From the NCBI RefSeq assembly GCF_014218705.1, contig NZ_JABBJF010000003.1:248001-312000 (forward strand): a stretch of DNA of 64,000 nucleotides. Reading direction: 5' to 3'. Below, piece by piece: positions 25,731 through 37,400 of this stretch. The notes under the pieces are model-generated. The model was not told where the DNA came from and did no database searches. It worked only from the letters and a program-made list of their open reading frames with translations. The number at the start of each line of letters is the position of its first letter. Positions within the stretch are counted from its first letter, which is position 1. Source of the stretch: Kluyvera sichuanensis (GTDB lineage Bacteria; Pseudomonadota; Gammaproteobacteria; Enterobacterales; Enterobacteriaceae). The position numbers and the translations under genes are program-made.

Positions 25731-26068
25731 CATCAGCGACTAAAAAAGTAGGGGCCATCGCCCCAGCGGTAGACCGTGACAAGCTCATGATCGAAGCATT
25801 TCGCGCTGATCCTGATTATGCTGACCTCTATCTAAAAACAGCGCTAGAAGAGATTAACGAAGAAGGTGGTTTAGGGGGATTCCTCATCGCATTACGCCGC
25901 GTATTAGAGGCGCGCGGTGGTATTGCTGAAGCAGCGAAAAAGACCGGTCTTGCGCGTCAGAGCATTTATCGTGCGTTATCTGAGAAGGGAAACCCAACGG
26001 TCACCACGCTTGCCCAGCTTGCCGCGGTAGCAGGCTTACAGCTCACGTTAAGTAAAGCGCCACACTGA
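25727..26068 (+). CDS. HigA-type antitoxin, helix-turn-helix
   Basis: The 113-residue protein has a short N-terminal part (KLMIEAFRADPDYADLYLKTALEEI) and a C-terminal helix-turn-helix, GGIAEAAKKTGLARQSIYRALSEKGNPTVTT, the architecture of the addiction-module antidotes paired with Gp49-like toxins. It overlaps the toxin tail by 4 bases. The frame is intact although its toxin is broken, so it may persist as a DNA-binding repressor at the two operator palindromes upstream. Confidence 0.85.
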   Translation: MTSATKKVGAIAPAVDRDKLMIEAFRADPDYADLYLKTALEEINEEGGLGGFLIALRRVLEARGGIAEAAKKTGLARQSIYRALSEKGNPTVTTLAQLAAVAGLQLTLSKAPH

Positions 26069-26080
26069 ACGGCCTGTTAG

Positions 26081-26169
26081 AAAAAAAATAAGCCCGTGTA
26101 AGGGAGATTACGCGGGCTAAGGAGGTGGTTCCTGGGTACAGCTAGCATTTATGGATTATGTTTTTCAGC
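26081..26169 (-). ncRNA. cyaR: CyaR (RyeE) small RNA
   Basis: Read leftward, the sequence starts GCTGAAAAACATAATCCAT, contains the seed region ACCAGGAACCACCTCCTTAG-like CCCAGGAACCACCTCCTT (complementary to ribosome sites), and ends with the terminator stem AGCCCGCGTAA-TCTCCC-TTACACGGGCT followed by TATTTTTTTT. This matches E. coli CyaR, which is Hfq-dependent, represses ompX, nadE, luxS and yqaE, and sits next to yegQ as here. Length is about 89 bases (87 in E. coli). Confidence 0.93.
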
Positions 26170-26219
26170 GAAGCGAATGATATCTACAATCGATTATTCC
26201 GTCTGTGATCCATTTCTAA
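26170..26219 (-). promoter_or_regulatory. cyaR promoter with class II CRP site
   Basis: Leftward from 26219, TTAGA-AATGGA-TCACA is a CRP site with one perfect half, centred about 42 bases before the CyaR start, the class II position. A good -10 element TATCAT lies at 26182-26177. CyaR is known to be activated by cAMP-CRP in E. coli and Salmonella. Confidence 0.75.
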
Positions 26220-26252
26220 GAATCTTTGCTATTGAAAAACAATATAAATGCA

Positions 26253-27614
26253 CTAGCCGTTATGCGGATTCCGAGTGGATTCTCCTGCGAAGTTACGCAT
26301 CAGCAGGCCATACTCCAGCGCCACGTCTTCCGGCACGGGTAACCATACGGTGTGCCCATCGCCAGGTGCGACGGAAGTGGCTTCGCCTTTGCTGTTTTCC
26401 ATGTGCTCGAGGGTGAAGTTGACGTTGCCCTGTGGGGTCATCATCTCCAGGCTGTCGCCGACGGTGAATTTGTTTTTGACCGCGACAGCGGCCAGATTGC
26501 CTTTACGCTCACCGGTGAATTCGCCGACAAACTGCTGACGCTCGGAGACGGAGTAGCCGTGCTCGTAGTTCTGGTAGTCATCGTGAGTGTGACGACGCAG
26601 GAAGCCTTCGGTGTAGCCACGGTGCGCGAGGTTTTCCAGGGTTTCCAGCAGGGAGGCATCGAACGGTTTGCCCGCGGCGGCGTCGTCAATGGCCTTGCGG
26701 TAAACCTGAGCGGTGCGGGCGCAGTAGTAATGCGATTTGGTACGGCCTTCGATTTTCAGCGAGTGCACGCCCATCTGGGTCAGACGCTCAACGTGAGCGA
26801 TGGCGCGCAGATCTTTGGAGTTCATGATGTAGGTGCCGTGCTCGTCTTCAAAGGCGGTCATGTACTCGCCTGGACGTTTGGCTTCCTCAATCATAAAGAC
26901 TTTATCAGTTGGCGCGCCGATGCCGAGGGTTGGCTCAACGTTTTGCACCGGAATTGGCTCGAATTTGTGGACGATGTTGCCGATGTCGTCTTCTTTGCCT
27001 TCCTGAACGTTGTATTCCCAGCGGCAAGCGTTGGTGCAGGTGCCCTGGTTCGGGTCACGCTTGTTGATGTAGCCGGAGAGCAGGCAGCGGCCGGAGTAGG
27101 CCATGCACAGCGCGCCGTGAACGAAGATCTCAATCTCCATATCCGGCACCTGGGTACGGACTTCTTCAATCTCTTCCAGCGACAGTTCGCGGGAGAGGAT
27201 CACGCGGGTCAGCCCCATCTGTTTCCAGAATTTCACCGTTGCCCAGTTCACGGCGTTGGCCTGCACGGACAGGTGGATGTCCATCTCCGGGAAGTTTTCA
27301 CGCACCAGCATAATCAGGCCTGGGTCAGACATAATCAGCGCATCCGGCCCCATATCCACTACCGGCTTCAGATCCCGAATAAAGGTTTTCAGCTTGGCGT
27401 TATGCGGGGCGATGTTCACCACCACATAGAACTTTTTACCCAGCGCATGGGCTTCGTTGATGCCGAGCTGCAGATTTTCGTGATTGAATTCGTTGTTACG
27501 GACGCGCAGGGAGTAGCGTGGCTGGCCAGCGTAAACTGCATCGGCACCGTAAGCGAAAGCGTAACGCATATTTTTCAGCGTTCCCGCCGGGGAGAGGAGT
27601 TCCGGTTTAAACAT
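26253..27614 (-). CDS. yegQ: tRNA hydroxylation protein TrhP (YegQ), U32 peptidase family
   Basis: The 453-residue protein equals E. coli YegQ in length. It has the U32 signature EIFVHGALCMAYSGRCLLS near residue 165, with further conserved cysteines at TCTNACRWEY, likely Fe-S ligands, and a C-terminal U32-associated beta domain. In E. coli it acts in prephenate-dependent formation of 5-hydroxyuridine at the wobble position of tRNAs, redundantly with the oxygen-dependent TrhO. Transcribed leftward, with cyaR just downstream in the same direction. Confidence 0.95.
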   Translation of the reverse strand: MFKPELLSPAGTLKNMRYAFAYGADAVYAGQPRYSLRVRNNEFNHENLQLGINEAHALGKKFYVVVNIAPHNAKLKTFIRDLKPVVDMGPDALIMSDPGLIMLVRENFPEMDIHLSVQANAVNWATVKFWKQMGLTRVILSRELSLEEIEEVRTQVPDMEIEIFVHGALCMAYSGRCLLSGYINKRDPNQGTCTNACRWEYNVQEGKEDDIGNIVHKFEPIPVQNVEPTLGIGAPTDKVFMIEEAKRPGEYMTAFEDEHGTYIMNSKDLRAIAHVERLTQMGVHSLKIEGRTKSHYYCARTAQVYRKAIDDAAAGKPFDASLLETLENLAHRGYTEGFLRRHTHDDYQNYEHGYSVSERQQFVGEFTGERKGNLAAVAVKNKFTVGDSLEMMTPQGNVNFTLEHMENSKGEATSVAPGDGHTVWLPVPEDVALEYGLLMRNFAGESTRNPHNG

Positions 27615-27738
27615 GATTATCTCGTTCTGATGACAGGTCAGATTCGTCGCACCTGATGCGGCGAGTTGGGGAGTGCCCCCACATTAAGGGCGGGCATTGT
27701 AGCGCTGCGAGGGAGGGGAGTAAACCTTTGTACGCTTT

Positions 27739-27772
27739 ATGCCGGATAAGCGTAGCGAGCGCCATCCGGCAA
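27739..27772. repeat. REP unit between yegQ and baeR
   Basis: The sequence ATGCCGGATAAGCGTAGCGA continuing to GCGCCATCCGGCAA is a classic E. coli-type REP unit (GCCGGATGGCGC...). It is a different REP subtype from the GTAGCCCGG elements elsewhere in the window and resembles the one at 63846. Confidence 0.85.
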
Positions 27773-27781
27773 TCTGTCAGA

Positions 27782-28504
27782 TTACGCCATGCGGCAGGCG
27801 TCAGCTTCCCAGCGGTAGCCCACCCCATAGACGGCGCGGATAAACGACTGCTCGGCGTCCAGCGACTCCAGCTTGCGGCGCAGGTTCTTAATGTGGCTGT
27901 CGATGGTGCGGTCGGTCACCACGCGGTAATCATCATAGAGATGATTGAGTAACTGCTCGCGGGAGAAGACCTTCCCCGGCTCCTGCGACAGGGTTTTCAG
28001 CAGGCGGAACTCGGCGGGGGTGAGGTCGAGCAGGCGGTCGCGCCAGGAGGCCTGAAAACGGTTTTCATCCACGATAAGCGGGCTCTGGGCATCCAGCGCC
28101 TGAAGTTCGGTTCGTGGCTTGCAGCGGCGCAAAATGGTTTTCACGCGCGCCACCACTTCACGTGGGCTGTACGGCTTACAGATATAATCGTCGGCACCAA
28201 TTTCTAAGCCCAGCAGGCGGTCGATCTCTTCGATTTTGGCGGTCACCATCACGATCGGCACGTCGGAGAAGCGGCGAATTTCGCGGCACAACGTCAGACC
28301 GTCGGTGCCCGGCAGCATCAGATCCAGCAGGATAAGATCCGGCGGCGTTTGATGAACGTACGGCAGCACTTTATCCCCGTGGCTAATCAGCGTCGGGGCA
28401 TAGTGGGCCGCCAGCAAATAGTCGATGAGCAGTTGTCCCAGCTTCGGTTCATCTTCAACAATCAGAATGCGTGGGGCGTTTTCATCAATCGGTAAATCGG
28501 TCAT
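27782..28504 (-). CDS. baeR: Response regulator BaeR
   Basis: The 240-residue OmpR-type regulator has receiver residues E17/D18, phospho-acceptor D61 ([11 protein letters not shown]), T and K ([13 protein letters not shown]), then a winged-helix DNA-binding domain (about 135-232, [25 protein letters not shown]-like [13 protein letters not shown]). It controls envelope-stress genes, including mdtABCD, spy and acrD in E. coli. It is the last gene of the mdt-bae operon and overlaps baeS by 4 bases. Confidence 0.97.
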   Translation of the reverse strand: MTDLPIDENAPRILIVEDEPKLGQLLIDYLLAAHYAPTLISHGDKVLPYVHQTPPDLILLDLMLPGTDGLTLCREIRRFSDVPIVMVTAKIEEIDRLLGLEIGADDYICKPYSPREVVARVKTILRRCKPRTELQALDAQSPLIVDENRFQASWRDRLLDLTPAEFRLLKTLSQEPGKVFSREQLLNHLYDDYRVVTDRTIDSHIKNLRRKLESLDAEQSFIRAVYGVGYRWEADACRMA

Positions 28505-29952
28505 ATCTCTCTCGGTATAGCACGTTCCAGCGGTAACTCTACTTTAATGCTAACCCCGCCAAAAGGCGAATGTCCGACGTTTAGCTGCCCGCCGTGGGCA
28601 GTGACGATGTTGGCGCAAATCGCCAGCCCCAGGCCGGAGCCGCCGCTGGCACGGTTGCGAGAACCTTCGGTACGATAGAAGCGTTCGCACAGTCTTGCCA
28701 GCTGTTCGTCGGTAACGCCGGGGCCGCTGTCGGCGAACTCCAGCACGATATGCTGCGCGTCGAGCGCGGTGCGAATCAGCACCTGGCCGCCGCTGTCGGT
28801 GTAACGCAGGCTGTTTTCCAGCAGATTGTTGAACAGCTGCATTAAGCGGTCGGGGTCGCCAAATACGCTGGCGCTTTCCGCCAGCGCCAGATTGAGCGTC
28901 AGGCCGCGGCTGGCAAGGCGTTCGCGGAAGGCATCGGCAGCAATTTCCAGCAGCGCGATGATATCGACGGTGGATTTCTGGTAGGCCAGCGCCCCTTCGT
29001 CAGACATGGATAGCTGATGCAGGTCATTGACCAGCTTGGTCAGCGTGGCGACTTCGGCCTGGAGCGAAGTTACCGACTCAGGGGTAAATTTGCGTACCCC
29101 ATCCTGTATCGCTTCCAGCTCGCCGCGCAGCACCGCCAGCGGGGTGCGCAGCTCGTGGGAGATATCGGCCATTAAATCCCGGCGCATCTGCTGGTTTTTT
29201 TCCAGCGTACTGGCGAGCTGGTTAAAGTCCTTCGCCAGTCTCCCCAGTTCATCGCCGCTGGTCACCGGGACGCGGGTGGAGAAATCGCCCGCCGCCAGTT
29301 TATGGGTGCCTTCTACCAGCCGTCTGACCGGGGCAATCAGGCCGCGGGCCAGCGGGAAGGTGGCCAGTGCAGCGAGCAGCGTTGCCAGCCCGACGATAAG
29401 CCAGCTGGTACGACGCTGCTGCTGATCAAAGTTGATGTCGGTGTTGCGCGTCAGGCGCTCGACCGGTGAGGCGATCACCGCGCCCACCTCCATACCGTTG
29501 ACGATAATGCCGCGCCGGGAGCCGTCATGGGGCACCGCTTCGCGCGGGCCAACCAGCACCCGGGCGTTTTGATCGACCACCCAGAACTGGGTGCGCCAGC
29601 CGTGCGGCGGCATGCCGCCGCGATCCGGGCCGCGAGGCGGCTCCCCGTCCGGCCCCGGAGGGCCAGGCGGTTGGCGCTCTTCGTTATTGTCATGCTCAAA
29701 AGAGCGCAGGATCTGGAAAATAAAACGGTCGTTATTACGTAAAAAGCGCCAGTTCCCGTGTTGGGCATACTGCTCCGCCAGCGCATCACTCAGCAGCTGG
29801 AGCCGCTGTTCGTTGCCGCGCTTGATATAGTCAATAAAGCCGCGCTCAAAGCTGATGCGCACGGCCCAGTGCATGCTGATAAGCAGCACGATACAGGTGG
29901 CTAAAATGACCAGAAACAGTTTGCCGGAGATGCCCGGGCGCCATAGTTTCAC
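28501..29952 (-). CDS. baeS: Envelope-stress sensor histidine kinase BaeS
   Basis: The 483-residue kinase starts with GTG ([12 protein letters not shown]). It has TM1 about 11-32, a periplasmic domain to about 184, TM2 about 185-205, HAMP, HisKA with phospho-acceptor H266 (DISHELRTP) and HATPase with N box and GSGLGLAI. It senses envelope damage by indole, flavonoids and metals. Compared with E. coli BaeS (467) it carries about 16 extra periplasmic residues, a proline/glycine/acidic run around residues 94-113 ([16 protein letters not shown]). The start lies 4 bases after the mdtD stop. Confidence 0.95.
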   Translation of the reverse strand: MKLWRPGISGKLFLVILATCIVLLISMHWAVRISFERGFIDYIKRGNEQRLQLLSDALAEQYAQHGNWRFLRNNDRFIFQILRSFEHDNNEERQPPGPPGPDGEPPRGPDRGGMPPHGWRTQFWVVDQNARVLVGPREAVPHDGSRRGIIVNGMEVGAVIASPVERLTRNTDINFDQQQRRTSWLIVGLATLLAALATFPLARGLIAPVRRLVEGTHKLAAGDFSTRVPVTSGDELGRLAKDFNQLASTLEKNQQMRRDLMADISHELRTPLAVLRGELEAIQDGVRKFTPESVTSLQAEVATLTKLVNDLHQLSMSDEGALAYQKSTVDIIALLEIAADAFRERLASRGLTLNLALAESASVFGDPDRLMQLFNNLLENSLRYTDSGGQVLIRTALDAQHIVLEFADSGPGVTDEQLARLCERFYRTEGSRNRASGGSGLGLAICANIVTAHGGQLNVGHSPFGGVSIKVELPLERAIPREI

Positions 29953-29955
29953 GCT

Positions 29956-31368
29956 TTACTCCTTGAGTTTGTGTCGGGCGATCACCACGTTTTTGGTGGT
30001 GTCGTCCGGTACGCGGGCAAAGACCAACGCCGGGAGGGCAATAATCGCCGCCATGCAAAGATAGGTGTACATAAAGACGTGGTGCGTCGCGTCGCTGCCG
30101 ACGGCGATATGCTGTTGACCGAAGGTGCCGAGCAGGATCCCGGCGATGGTGACGCCGATACTCATCGACAACTGCATGATCATCGACAGCAGGCTGTTGC
30201 CGCTGCTGGCAAACTCATCGGGCAGGTCTTTCAGCGTCAGGGTGTTCATCGACGAGAAGCGGCTGGAGTTCACCATTCCCTGAATGAACAAGATCACCGG
30301 CAGCGCGTAGTACCAGCCCGCCAGCGCGGTGAACATAAACAGCAGGCTGATAACGGCCAGGCTAACGGTGCTGACCACCAGCACGCGGCGATAGCCAAAG
30401 CGGTTCACCACCTGCACCACAATGCGCTTCATCCCCATGCTGCCCAGCACCATCGGAATCATCATCAGCCCGGCGTGGAACGGCGAGAAACCCATGCCAA
30501 TTTGCAGGAATACCGGGGTCATAAACGGCAGCATGCCGCTGCCGATACGCCCGCTAAAGCTGCCGGCCAAGCCAAGAGAGAAGGTTGGCGTACGGAACAG
30601 CTTGAGGTTGAACAGTGCGCCGTCGTTGCCGCGGGCGTGCCAAAGATACATCACGATAGAGACGATGCCGATAGCCACCAGCGCACCCATCATCAACGGT
30701 GAGATGCCGAGGCCTTTTTGCCCATCCAGCGCCAGCGTTAAGGTCGCCATGCCCAGTGCCAGCACGACAAAACCCGCGATATCGAATCGCCGGGTCTGGA
30801 CGGTGTAGTTGGGCATCAGCGCCAGCGTAGCAATACAGCCGATAATGCCGACCGGAATGTTAATCAGGAAGATCCAGTGCCAGGAGGCGTACTCCACCAG
30901 AATCCCGCCGAGCGCCGGGCCGAGGAGCGGGCCAACCTGACCGGGAATGGTGACGAAGGTCATTGCCGCCATATACTGGTCGCGCGGGACGATTTTCATC
31001 ACCGTCAGTCTGCCTACCGGCACCATCATGGCACCGCCAATCCCTTGTAGTACGCGCGCCATCACCAGCTCGTTGAGCGTTCCGGCGAGCGAGCAGAATA
31101 GCGAACCGGCGGTGAACAGTACGATGGCGGTGAAAAAGATATTTCGTACGCCAACCCGGTCAGCCAGCCAGCCGCTGGCGGGCAGCATCACCGCGACGGT
31201 CAGCACGTAGGAGACCACCACCATGTGCATATGCAGCGGGCTCTCCCCGAGGCTTAGCGCCATTGAGGGGAGGGCGGTATTGACGATCGTGGTGTCCAGC
31301 GATTGCATAAAAAAGCCGAATGCCACGATCCAGAGTTGCCAGCGAACGTTGGCGGGTAGGTCAGTCAT
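29956..31368 (-). CDS. mdtD: MFS transporter MdtD
   Basis: The 470-residue inner-membrane protein is a 14-TMS DHA2-type major facilitator: the N-terminal [15 protein letters not shown] motif, [11 protein letters not shown] (motif A) and GPALGG (motif C). It is part of the mdtABCD-baeSR operon, but in E. coli it is not needed for MdtABC drug efflux and has been linked to iron-citrate export. It lies 2 bases after mdtC. Nothing unusual is seen. Confidence 0.93.
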   Translation of the reverse strand: MTDLPANVRWQLWIVAFGFFMQSLDTTIVNTALPSMALSLGESPLHMHMVVVSYVLTVAVMLPASGWLADRVGVRNIFFTAIVLFTAGSLFCSLAGTLNELVMARVLQGIGGAMMVPVGRLTVMKIVPRDQYMAAMTFVTIPGQVGPLLGPALGGILVEYASWHWIFLINIPVGIIGCIATLALMPNYTVQTRRFDIAGFVVLALGMATLTLALDGQKGLGISPLMMGALVAIGIVSIVMYLWHARGNDGALFNLKLFRTPTFSLGLAGSFSGRIGSGMLPFMTPVFLQIGMGFSPFHAGLMMIPMVLGSMGMKRIVVQVVNRFGYRRVLVVSTVSLAVISLLFMFTALAGWYYALPVILFIQGMVNSSRFSSMNTLTLKDLPDEFASSGNSLLSMIMQLSMSIGVTIAGILLGTFGQQHIAVGSDATHHVFMYTYLCMAAIIALPALVFARVPDDTTKNVVIARHKLKE

Positions 31369-31370
31369 AG

Positions 31371-34300
31371 TTATTCAGTTACCGATTGTCGGGGTTGACG
31401 TGAAAAACGCAGACGCAGACGATCGAAGAACAGATAGACCACCGGGGTGGTGTAGAGGGTTAACAGCTGGCTCATCACCAGACCCCCTACAATGGTAATC
31501 CCCAGCGGTTGACGCAGTTCCGAACCGTCGCCCCCGGAGAGAACCAGCGGTAAGGCACCAAAAAGCGCCGCCAGCGTGGTCATCATAATCGGACGAAAAC
31601 GCAGCAGACAGGCCTGGAAAATCGCCTCTTCCGGGGCGAGGTTACCGTTACGCTGCGCTTCAAGGGCGAAGTCGACCATCATGATGGCGTTTTTCTTCAC
31701 AATGCCAATTAATAGCATGATCCCGATAAGGGCGATTAGGCTGAATGGGGCATCGAATAGCTCCAGCGCCAGCAGCGCCCCGACGCCCGCAGAAGGCAGC
31801 GTTGAGAGGATGGTCAGCGGGTGAACGTAGCTCTCATACAGGATCCCCAGCACAATATAGACCGTAGCAATTGCGGCAATGATCAGGATCACCTGCGAGT
31901 TCATTGTCTGCTGGAATACCTGCGCGGTACCGGCGAATGAGCCGCGCACCGTGGACGGCACGCCAAGCTGGGTCATGGTCCGCGTGATGGCATCGCTCGC
32001 TTCCGACAGTGATTTACCGGTCGGCAGGTTGAAAGAGACCGTCGATGCCGCCGACAGCCCCTGGTGGTTAACCGACAGTGGCGCATTGGCGGGCTGCCAT
32101 TTGGCGAAGTACGACAGCGGAATCGCCTTGCCTTCGCTGTTAATCACGAACATTTTGTCCAGCGCGCTGACGTCCTGGGTATAAACCGGATCCACCTCCA
32201 TCACTACCTTATACTGGTTCAACGGTTGGTAGATGGTGGAGATCTGGCGTTGACCAAAGGCGTTGTTCAGCAGGCTGTTGGCCGCTTCGACGCTGATCCC
32301 CAGCCGTGACATGGTTTCACGGTCATAGATAAGGTCCATTTCCGCGCCGTTGTCCTGCTGGTCTGAGTTGACGTCGGCTAACTCCGGCAGTGCCGCCAGC
32401 GCTTTACGAATTTTCGGTTCCCATTCCCGCAGCGCGCTGAGGTCGTCGGAGAGCAGCGTGTACTGGTAGCTGGCGTTGGCCTGACGGCCGCCGACGCGAA
32501 TATCCTGTACCGCCATCAGGAACAGGTTAGCCCCCGGCTCTTTGGCGAGCTTTTTACGCAGCCGGTCGATAACCTGCTGCGCCGATTCATGGCGCACGTT
32601 GCGCGCTTTCAGGGTGATAAACATCATGCCGCTGTTAACCCGCGAGCCGCCGGTAAAGCCGGTGACGTTATCCACCGCCGGGTCTTCGCGGATGATTTTC
32701 ATAAAGTCCTGCAGCTTGCCGCGCATCGCCTGGAACGAGATGCTCTGGTCAGCCTGAATGCCGCCCATCAGCACCCCGGTATCCTGTTCCGGGAAGAAGG
32801 TTTTCGGCACCGTAATATACAGCCAGATATTGAGCGCAATGGTGGCGAGGAACACCACGCCGACCAGTTTCGCATGCCCCAATACCCACTTCAGCGATTT
32901 ACCGTAGCCCTGCTGCATGGCGACCAGAACGCGCCCAAATCCTTTGTTGCGGGTTGGCGAATGCCGACGGTTAGATTTCAGCATCCAGCCGCACATCATC
33001 GGCGTGAGGGTGAGCGAGACGGCGAGCGAAATAGCGATAGCCACCGACAGCGTGACGGCAAACTCCCGCAGCAGCCTCCCCGGCAGGCCGCCCATCAGCA
33101 GCAGCGGCAGGAATACCGCGACCAGTGAAACGCTCATCGACAGAACGGTGAAGCCCACCTCGCGGCTACCCTGAAGCGCCGCCTGCATCGGTTTCATCCC
33201 GGCCTCAATATGGCGTGAGATATTCTCCAGCACCACGATGGCATCATCGACCACAAAGCCGGTGGCGATGGTCAACGCCATCAGCGACAGGTTATTGAGG
33301 CTAAAGCCGCACAGGTACATGGCGGCAAAGGTGCCAATCAGCGACACCGGCACCGCCACGGCGGGGATAAGCGTTGCGCGTCCGGAGCGCAGGAACAGGA
33401 AGACCACCAGAATGACCAGCGCGACGGAAATCACCAGCGTCTGCTCAACTTCCTCCAGCGAGGCGCGGATGGTGGGCGAGCGGTCCTGGGCGATTTGCAG
33501 GTCAATTGCCGCAGGAATGGTCTGTTGCAGCTCCGGCAGTTCCGCACGGATGCGGTCCACGGTGTCGATAATATTGGCTTCCGGCAGCTTGCGGATCATC
33601 AGCAAAATCGCCGGTTTGGCGTTGGTCATCCCGGCGTTGCGGACATCCTGTACCGAGTCGGTCACATTGGCGACATCGCCAAGGCGCACCGCGCCGCCGT
33701 TGTTGTAGTGAACGATCAGCGGCTGGTATTCAGCGGCTTTTTTCAGTTCGTCGTTGGTTTGTAGCTGCCAGCGGTGGGTGGTGTCGTCAATCGCCCCCTG
33801 CGGTTTGCGCACGTTGGCGTTACTGATGGCGGTGCGCACGGCATCCAGCGACACGCCCTGGTTAAACAGCGCCTGTGGGTTGAGGTCAACGCGCACGGCG
33901 GGCAGGGAGCTGCCGCCGACGTCGACGTCGCCCACGCCGTCAATTTGCGAAATGCTCTGCGCCAGTTGGGTAGAGGCGAAGTCGTACAGTTCGCCCTGGG
34001 AATAGGTGTCAGAGGTCAGCGTCAGGATCATGATTGGTGCATCTGACGGGTTAGCTTTACGGTAGGTCGGGCGACTCGGCATGCCGCTTGGCAGCAGGTT
34101 CTGTGCGGCGTTAATGGCCGCCTGTACGTCACGCGCCGCGCCGTTGATATCGCGGTCGAAGTTAAATTCAAGAATGATGCGCGTACTGCCAAGCGAGCTG
34201 CTTGAGGTCATCTCGTTGACCCCCGCAATACGCCCAAGCGAGCGCTCCAGCGGCGTTGCCACGGATGAGGCCATGGTCTCTGGCGACGCCCCCGGCAGCG

Positions 34301-34448
34301 AGGCGCTGATCATAATCACCGGAAAATCGACCTGCGGCAGCGGGGCGACCGGCAGCAGGCGGAATCCGAGGATCCCGCACAGCGTAATGGCGAGCGAAAT
34401 AAGAATCGTCGCCACCGGACGGTAGATGAAGAGCGCGAAAAATTTCAC
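31371..34448 (-). CDS. mdtC: RND multidrug efflux subunit MdtC
   Basis: The 1025-residue RND transporter is the same length as E. coli MdtC and starts with GTG directly after the mdtB stop. It has 12 membrane segments, two large periplasmic domains, and the proton-relay acidic pair in TM4 ([14 protein letters not shown]). With MdtB it forms a B2C heterotrimer, working with MdtA and TolC to expel bile salts, novobiocin and other agents. The sequence tracks E. coli MdtC throughout. Confidence 0.97.
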   Translation of the reverse strand: MKFFALFIYRPVATILISLAITLCGILGFRLLPVAPLPQVDFPVIMISASLPGASPETMASSVATPLERSLGRIAGVNEMTSSSSLGSTRIILEFNFDRDINGAARDVQAAINAAQNLLPSGMPSRPTYRKANPSDAPIMILTLTSDTYSQGELYDFASTQLAQSISQIDGVGDVDVGGSSLPAVRVDLNPQALFNQGVSLDAVRTAISNANVRKPQGAIDDTTHRWQLQTNDELKKAAEYQPLIVHYNNGGAVRLGDVANVTDSVQDVRNAGMTNAKPAILLMIRKLPEANIIDTVDRIRAELPELQQTIPAAIDLQIAQDRSPTIRASLEEVEQTLVISVALVILVVFLFLRSGRATLIPAVAVPVSLIGTFAAMYLCGFSLNNLSLMALTIATGFVVDDAIVVLENISRHIEAGMKPMQAALQGSREVGFTVLSMSVSLVAVFLPLLLMGGLPGRLLREFAVTLSVAIAISLAVSLTLTPMMCGWMLKSNRRHSPTRNKGFGRVLVAMQQGYGKSLKWVLGHAKLVGVVFLATIALNIWLYITVPKTFFPEQDTGVLMGGIQADQSISFQAMRGKLQDFMKIIREDPAVDNVTGFTGGSRVNSGMMFITLKARNVRHESAQQVIDRLRKKLAKEPGANLFLMAVQDIRVGGRQANASYQYTLLSDDLSALREWEPKIRKALAALPELADVNSDQQDNGAEMDLIYDRETMSRLGISVEAANSLLNNAFGQRQISTIYQPLNQYKVVMEVDPVYTQDVSALDKMFVINSEGKAIPLSYFAKWQPANAPLSVNHQGLSAASTVSFNLPTGKSLSEASDAITRTMTQLGVPSTVRGSFAGTAQVFQQTMNSQVILIIAAIATVYIVLGILYESYVHPLTILSTLPSAGVGALLALELFDAPFSLIALIGIMLLIGIVKKNAIMMVDFALEAQRNGNLAPEEAIFQACLLRFRPIMMTTLAALFGALPLVLSGGDGSELRQPLGITIVGGLVMSQLLTLYTTPVVYLFFDRLRLRFSRQPRQSVTE

Positions 34449-37400
34449 TTACGCTTCCTCTTCACGATGCGGGAACCGACTTTTCAGGTACAGCGACAGT
34501 CGGTCGAACAGCAGATAGATAACCGGGGTGGTGAACAGCGTTAGCACCTGGCTTACCAACAGACCGCCGACCATGCCAATCCCCAGCGGGCGGCGTAGCT
34601 CCGCGCCGACGCCGGTACTCAGCATCAACGGCAGCGCCCCCAGCAGGGCCGCCAGCGTGGTCATCAGAATCGGGCGGAAACGCAGCAGGCAGGCCTGGTA
34701 AATCGCCTCGCGCGGTGCCATGCCCTGTTCACGCTCGGCGGCGAGCGCAAAGTTGATCATCATGATCGCGTTCTTCTTCACGATACCAATCAGCAGGATG
34801 ATGCCGATGATGGCAATCACGTCCAGCTCGTTACCGGCAATCATCAGCGCCAGCAGCGCGCCGACGCCCGCGGTTGGCAGCGTCGACAGAATGGTGATCG
34901 GGTGAATAAAGCTCTCATAGAGCACGCCGAGTACGATATACATCGCCACCACCGCCGCAACCACCAACCAGATAGTACTGCTGAGTGCGGACTGGAAGGC
35001 GAGGGTGCTGCCCTGGAATTCGGTACGAATATCTGACGGCAGGTTCAGCGTTTTTTCGGTGTCCAGAATCGATTGCACCGCATCGCCCAGCGAGTACTTA
35101 TCCGGCACGTTGAACGAAATGGTGGTCACCGGGAACTGGTCGAGGTGGTTTATCGACAGCGGCGCAAACCGCTGCTCAACTTTGGCAATCGCGGTTAACG
35201 GCACGATGCCGCCGTCGCTGCTGGTCAGGCGAATGTTATCAAGCGCTGCCAGCCCCGGCGTTTGGCGGGTATCGTGTTCGAGCACCACGCGATACTGGTT
35301 AGCCTGGGTGTAAATGGTGGAGATAAGACGCTGGCCAAAGGCGTTGTACAGCGCGTTATCGACGTCCGCCATTGAAATACCGAGGCGGCTGGCGCTGTCG
35401 CGGTCAACGTTAACGTAGGCCACCAGCCCTTGATCCTGCCAGTCGCTGCTGACATCCGAGAGCTGCGGCAGTGCCTGAAGCTGTTCCATCAGTTGTGGTA
35501 CCCACTGGCTTAACGCATCGAGCGAGTTGGCCTGCAGGGTGAACTGATACTGCGTGCGGCTCACGGTAGTATCGATGGTCAGATCCTGCGTTGGCTGCAG
35601 ATAGAGCTGGATGCCCGGAATGCGGTCAGCCGACTGCTGCAGACGGCTGATAACCGCCTGTACGCGGTCGTCACGCTCGCTCAGCGGCTTGAGGTTAATC
35701 TGTAAACGGGCGCTGTTGAGCGCCGGGTTGGTGCCGTCCACGCCGACGAAAGAGGTCAGGCTTTCGACCGCTGGGTCTTTCAGAATCGCATCGGCCACCG
35801 CCTGCTGGCGCTGCGCCATGCTGGCAAATGACACCGACTGCGGCGCCTGTAAGGTGCCCTGAATAATGCCGTTATCCTGCGTCGGGAAGAAGCCTTTCGG
35901 AATGGTTACCCACAGTATCACCGACAGCGCCAGCGTACTGAGCGCCACGCTCAGGGTTAACCACGGATGGTTCAGCACGCGGGCCAGCAGGTGCCCATAA
36001 CCGGCAATCACCCGGTCAAAGAAACGCTCGCTGGCGCGGGAGAAACGGTTCTGTTTGCGCAGCGATTCGTGGCTGAGCATGCGCGCGCACATCATTGGCG
36101 TCAGCGTTAACGACACCACGGCGGAGATCAGTATGGCGACCGCCAGGGTGACGGCGAACTCGCGGAACAGGCGGCCAACGATATCACCCATAAACAGCAG
36201 TGGGATCAGTACCGCAATCAACGAGAAGGTGAGGGAAATAATGGTAAAGCCAATCTCGCCCGCGCCTTTCAGCGCTGCGGTCATCGGCTTCTCGCCTTTT
36301 TCGATATAGCGCGAGATGTTCTCAATCACTACGATGGCGTCATCAACCACGAAGCCGGTGGCAATGGTGAGCGCCATCAGCGTCAGGTTGTTAATCGAGA
36401 AATCAAGAAACACCATCACCGCGAACGTGCCGACCAGCGAGAGCGGCACGGCAACGCCGGGGATGATGGTCGCCGGAACGTTACGCAGGAACAGATAGAT
36501 GATCATCACCACCAGCGCAATCGCCAGCATCAGCTCGAACTGGGTGTCGGAGACCGAGGCGCGTATGTTGGTGGTACGGTCGGAAAGCACCTCAACCTTG
36601 ACCGATTTCGGCAGGCTCTCGGTGAGCTGCGGTAGCATCTGGCGGATGCTATCGGCCGTGGAGATGATGTTAGCTCCCGGCTGGCGCTGCACGTTCATCA
36701 CGATGGCCTGTTTTTTATTGGCCCACGCGCCAAGCCAGGTGTTCTCTGCCCCTTGTTCCACGGTCGCTACATCGCCTAAGCGAATCGGCGCGCCGTTTTT
36801 GTAGGCGATAATCAGCGCCCGGTACTCCTGCGCCGACTGCATCTGGTCGTTTGCCGAGAGCGTCACCGCGCGCGCGGGGCCGTCGAGGCTACCTTTCGCC
36901 GAGTTAACGTTGGCATTGGTAATGGCGGTGCGAATATCTTCGCTGGTCAGCCCGAGGGCGGCAATGGCCTGAGCGTTCAGCTTCACGCGCACGGCAGGAC
37001 GCTGACCGCCCGCCAACGTTACCAGACCGACGCCAGAGACCTGCGAAATTTTCTGCGCCACGCGGGTCTCAACCATATCTTCCACTTCGGTCATCGGCGT
37101 GGCAGTTGAGGTGACGGCGAGGGTCATGATCGGCGGATCCGCCGGGTTGACCTTGCTGTAGACCGGTGGGTTAGGCAGGTCGCTTGGCAGCAGGTTGGTG
37201 GCGGCGTTAATCGCAGCCTGTACTTCCTGCTCAGCAACGTCCAGCGGCAGCGTGAGCTGGAACTGGAGGGTGACAACCGATGCGCCGCCGGAGCTTTGCG
37301 ATGACATCTGCTTCAGCCCGGACATCTGTCCGAACTGGCGTTCAAGCGGCGCGGTAATCGCCGAGGTCACCACGTCCGGGCTGGCACCCGGATAAAGCGT

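Noticed and set aside
26352-27656. 434-codon frame on the plus strand
   Set aside because: It is exactly antisense to yegQ, which matches the E. coli protein throughout. GC-rich third positions keep antisense frames open.
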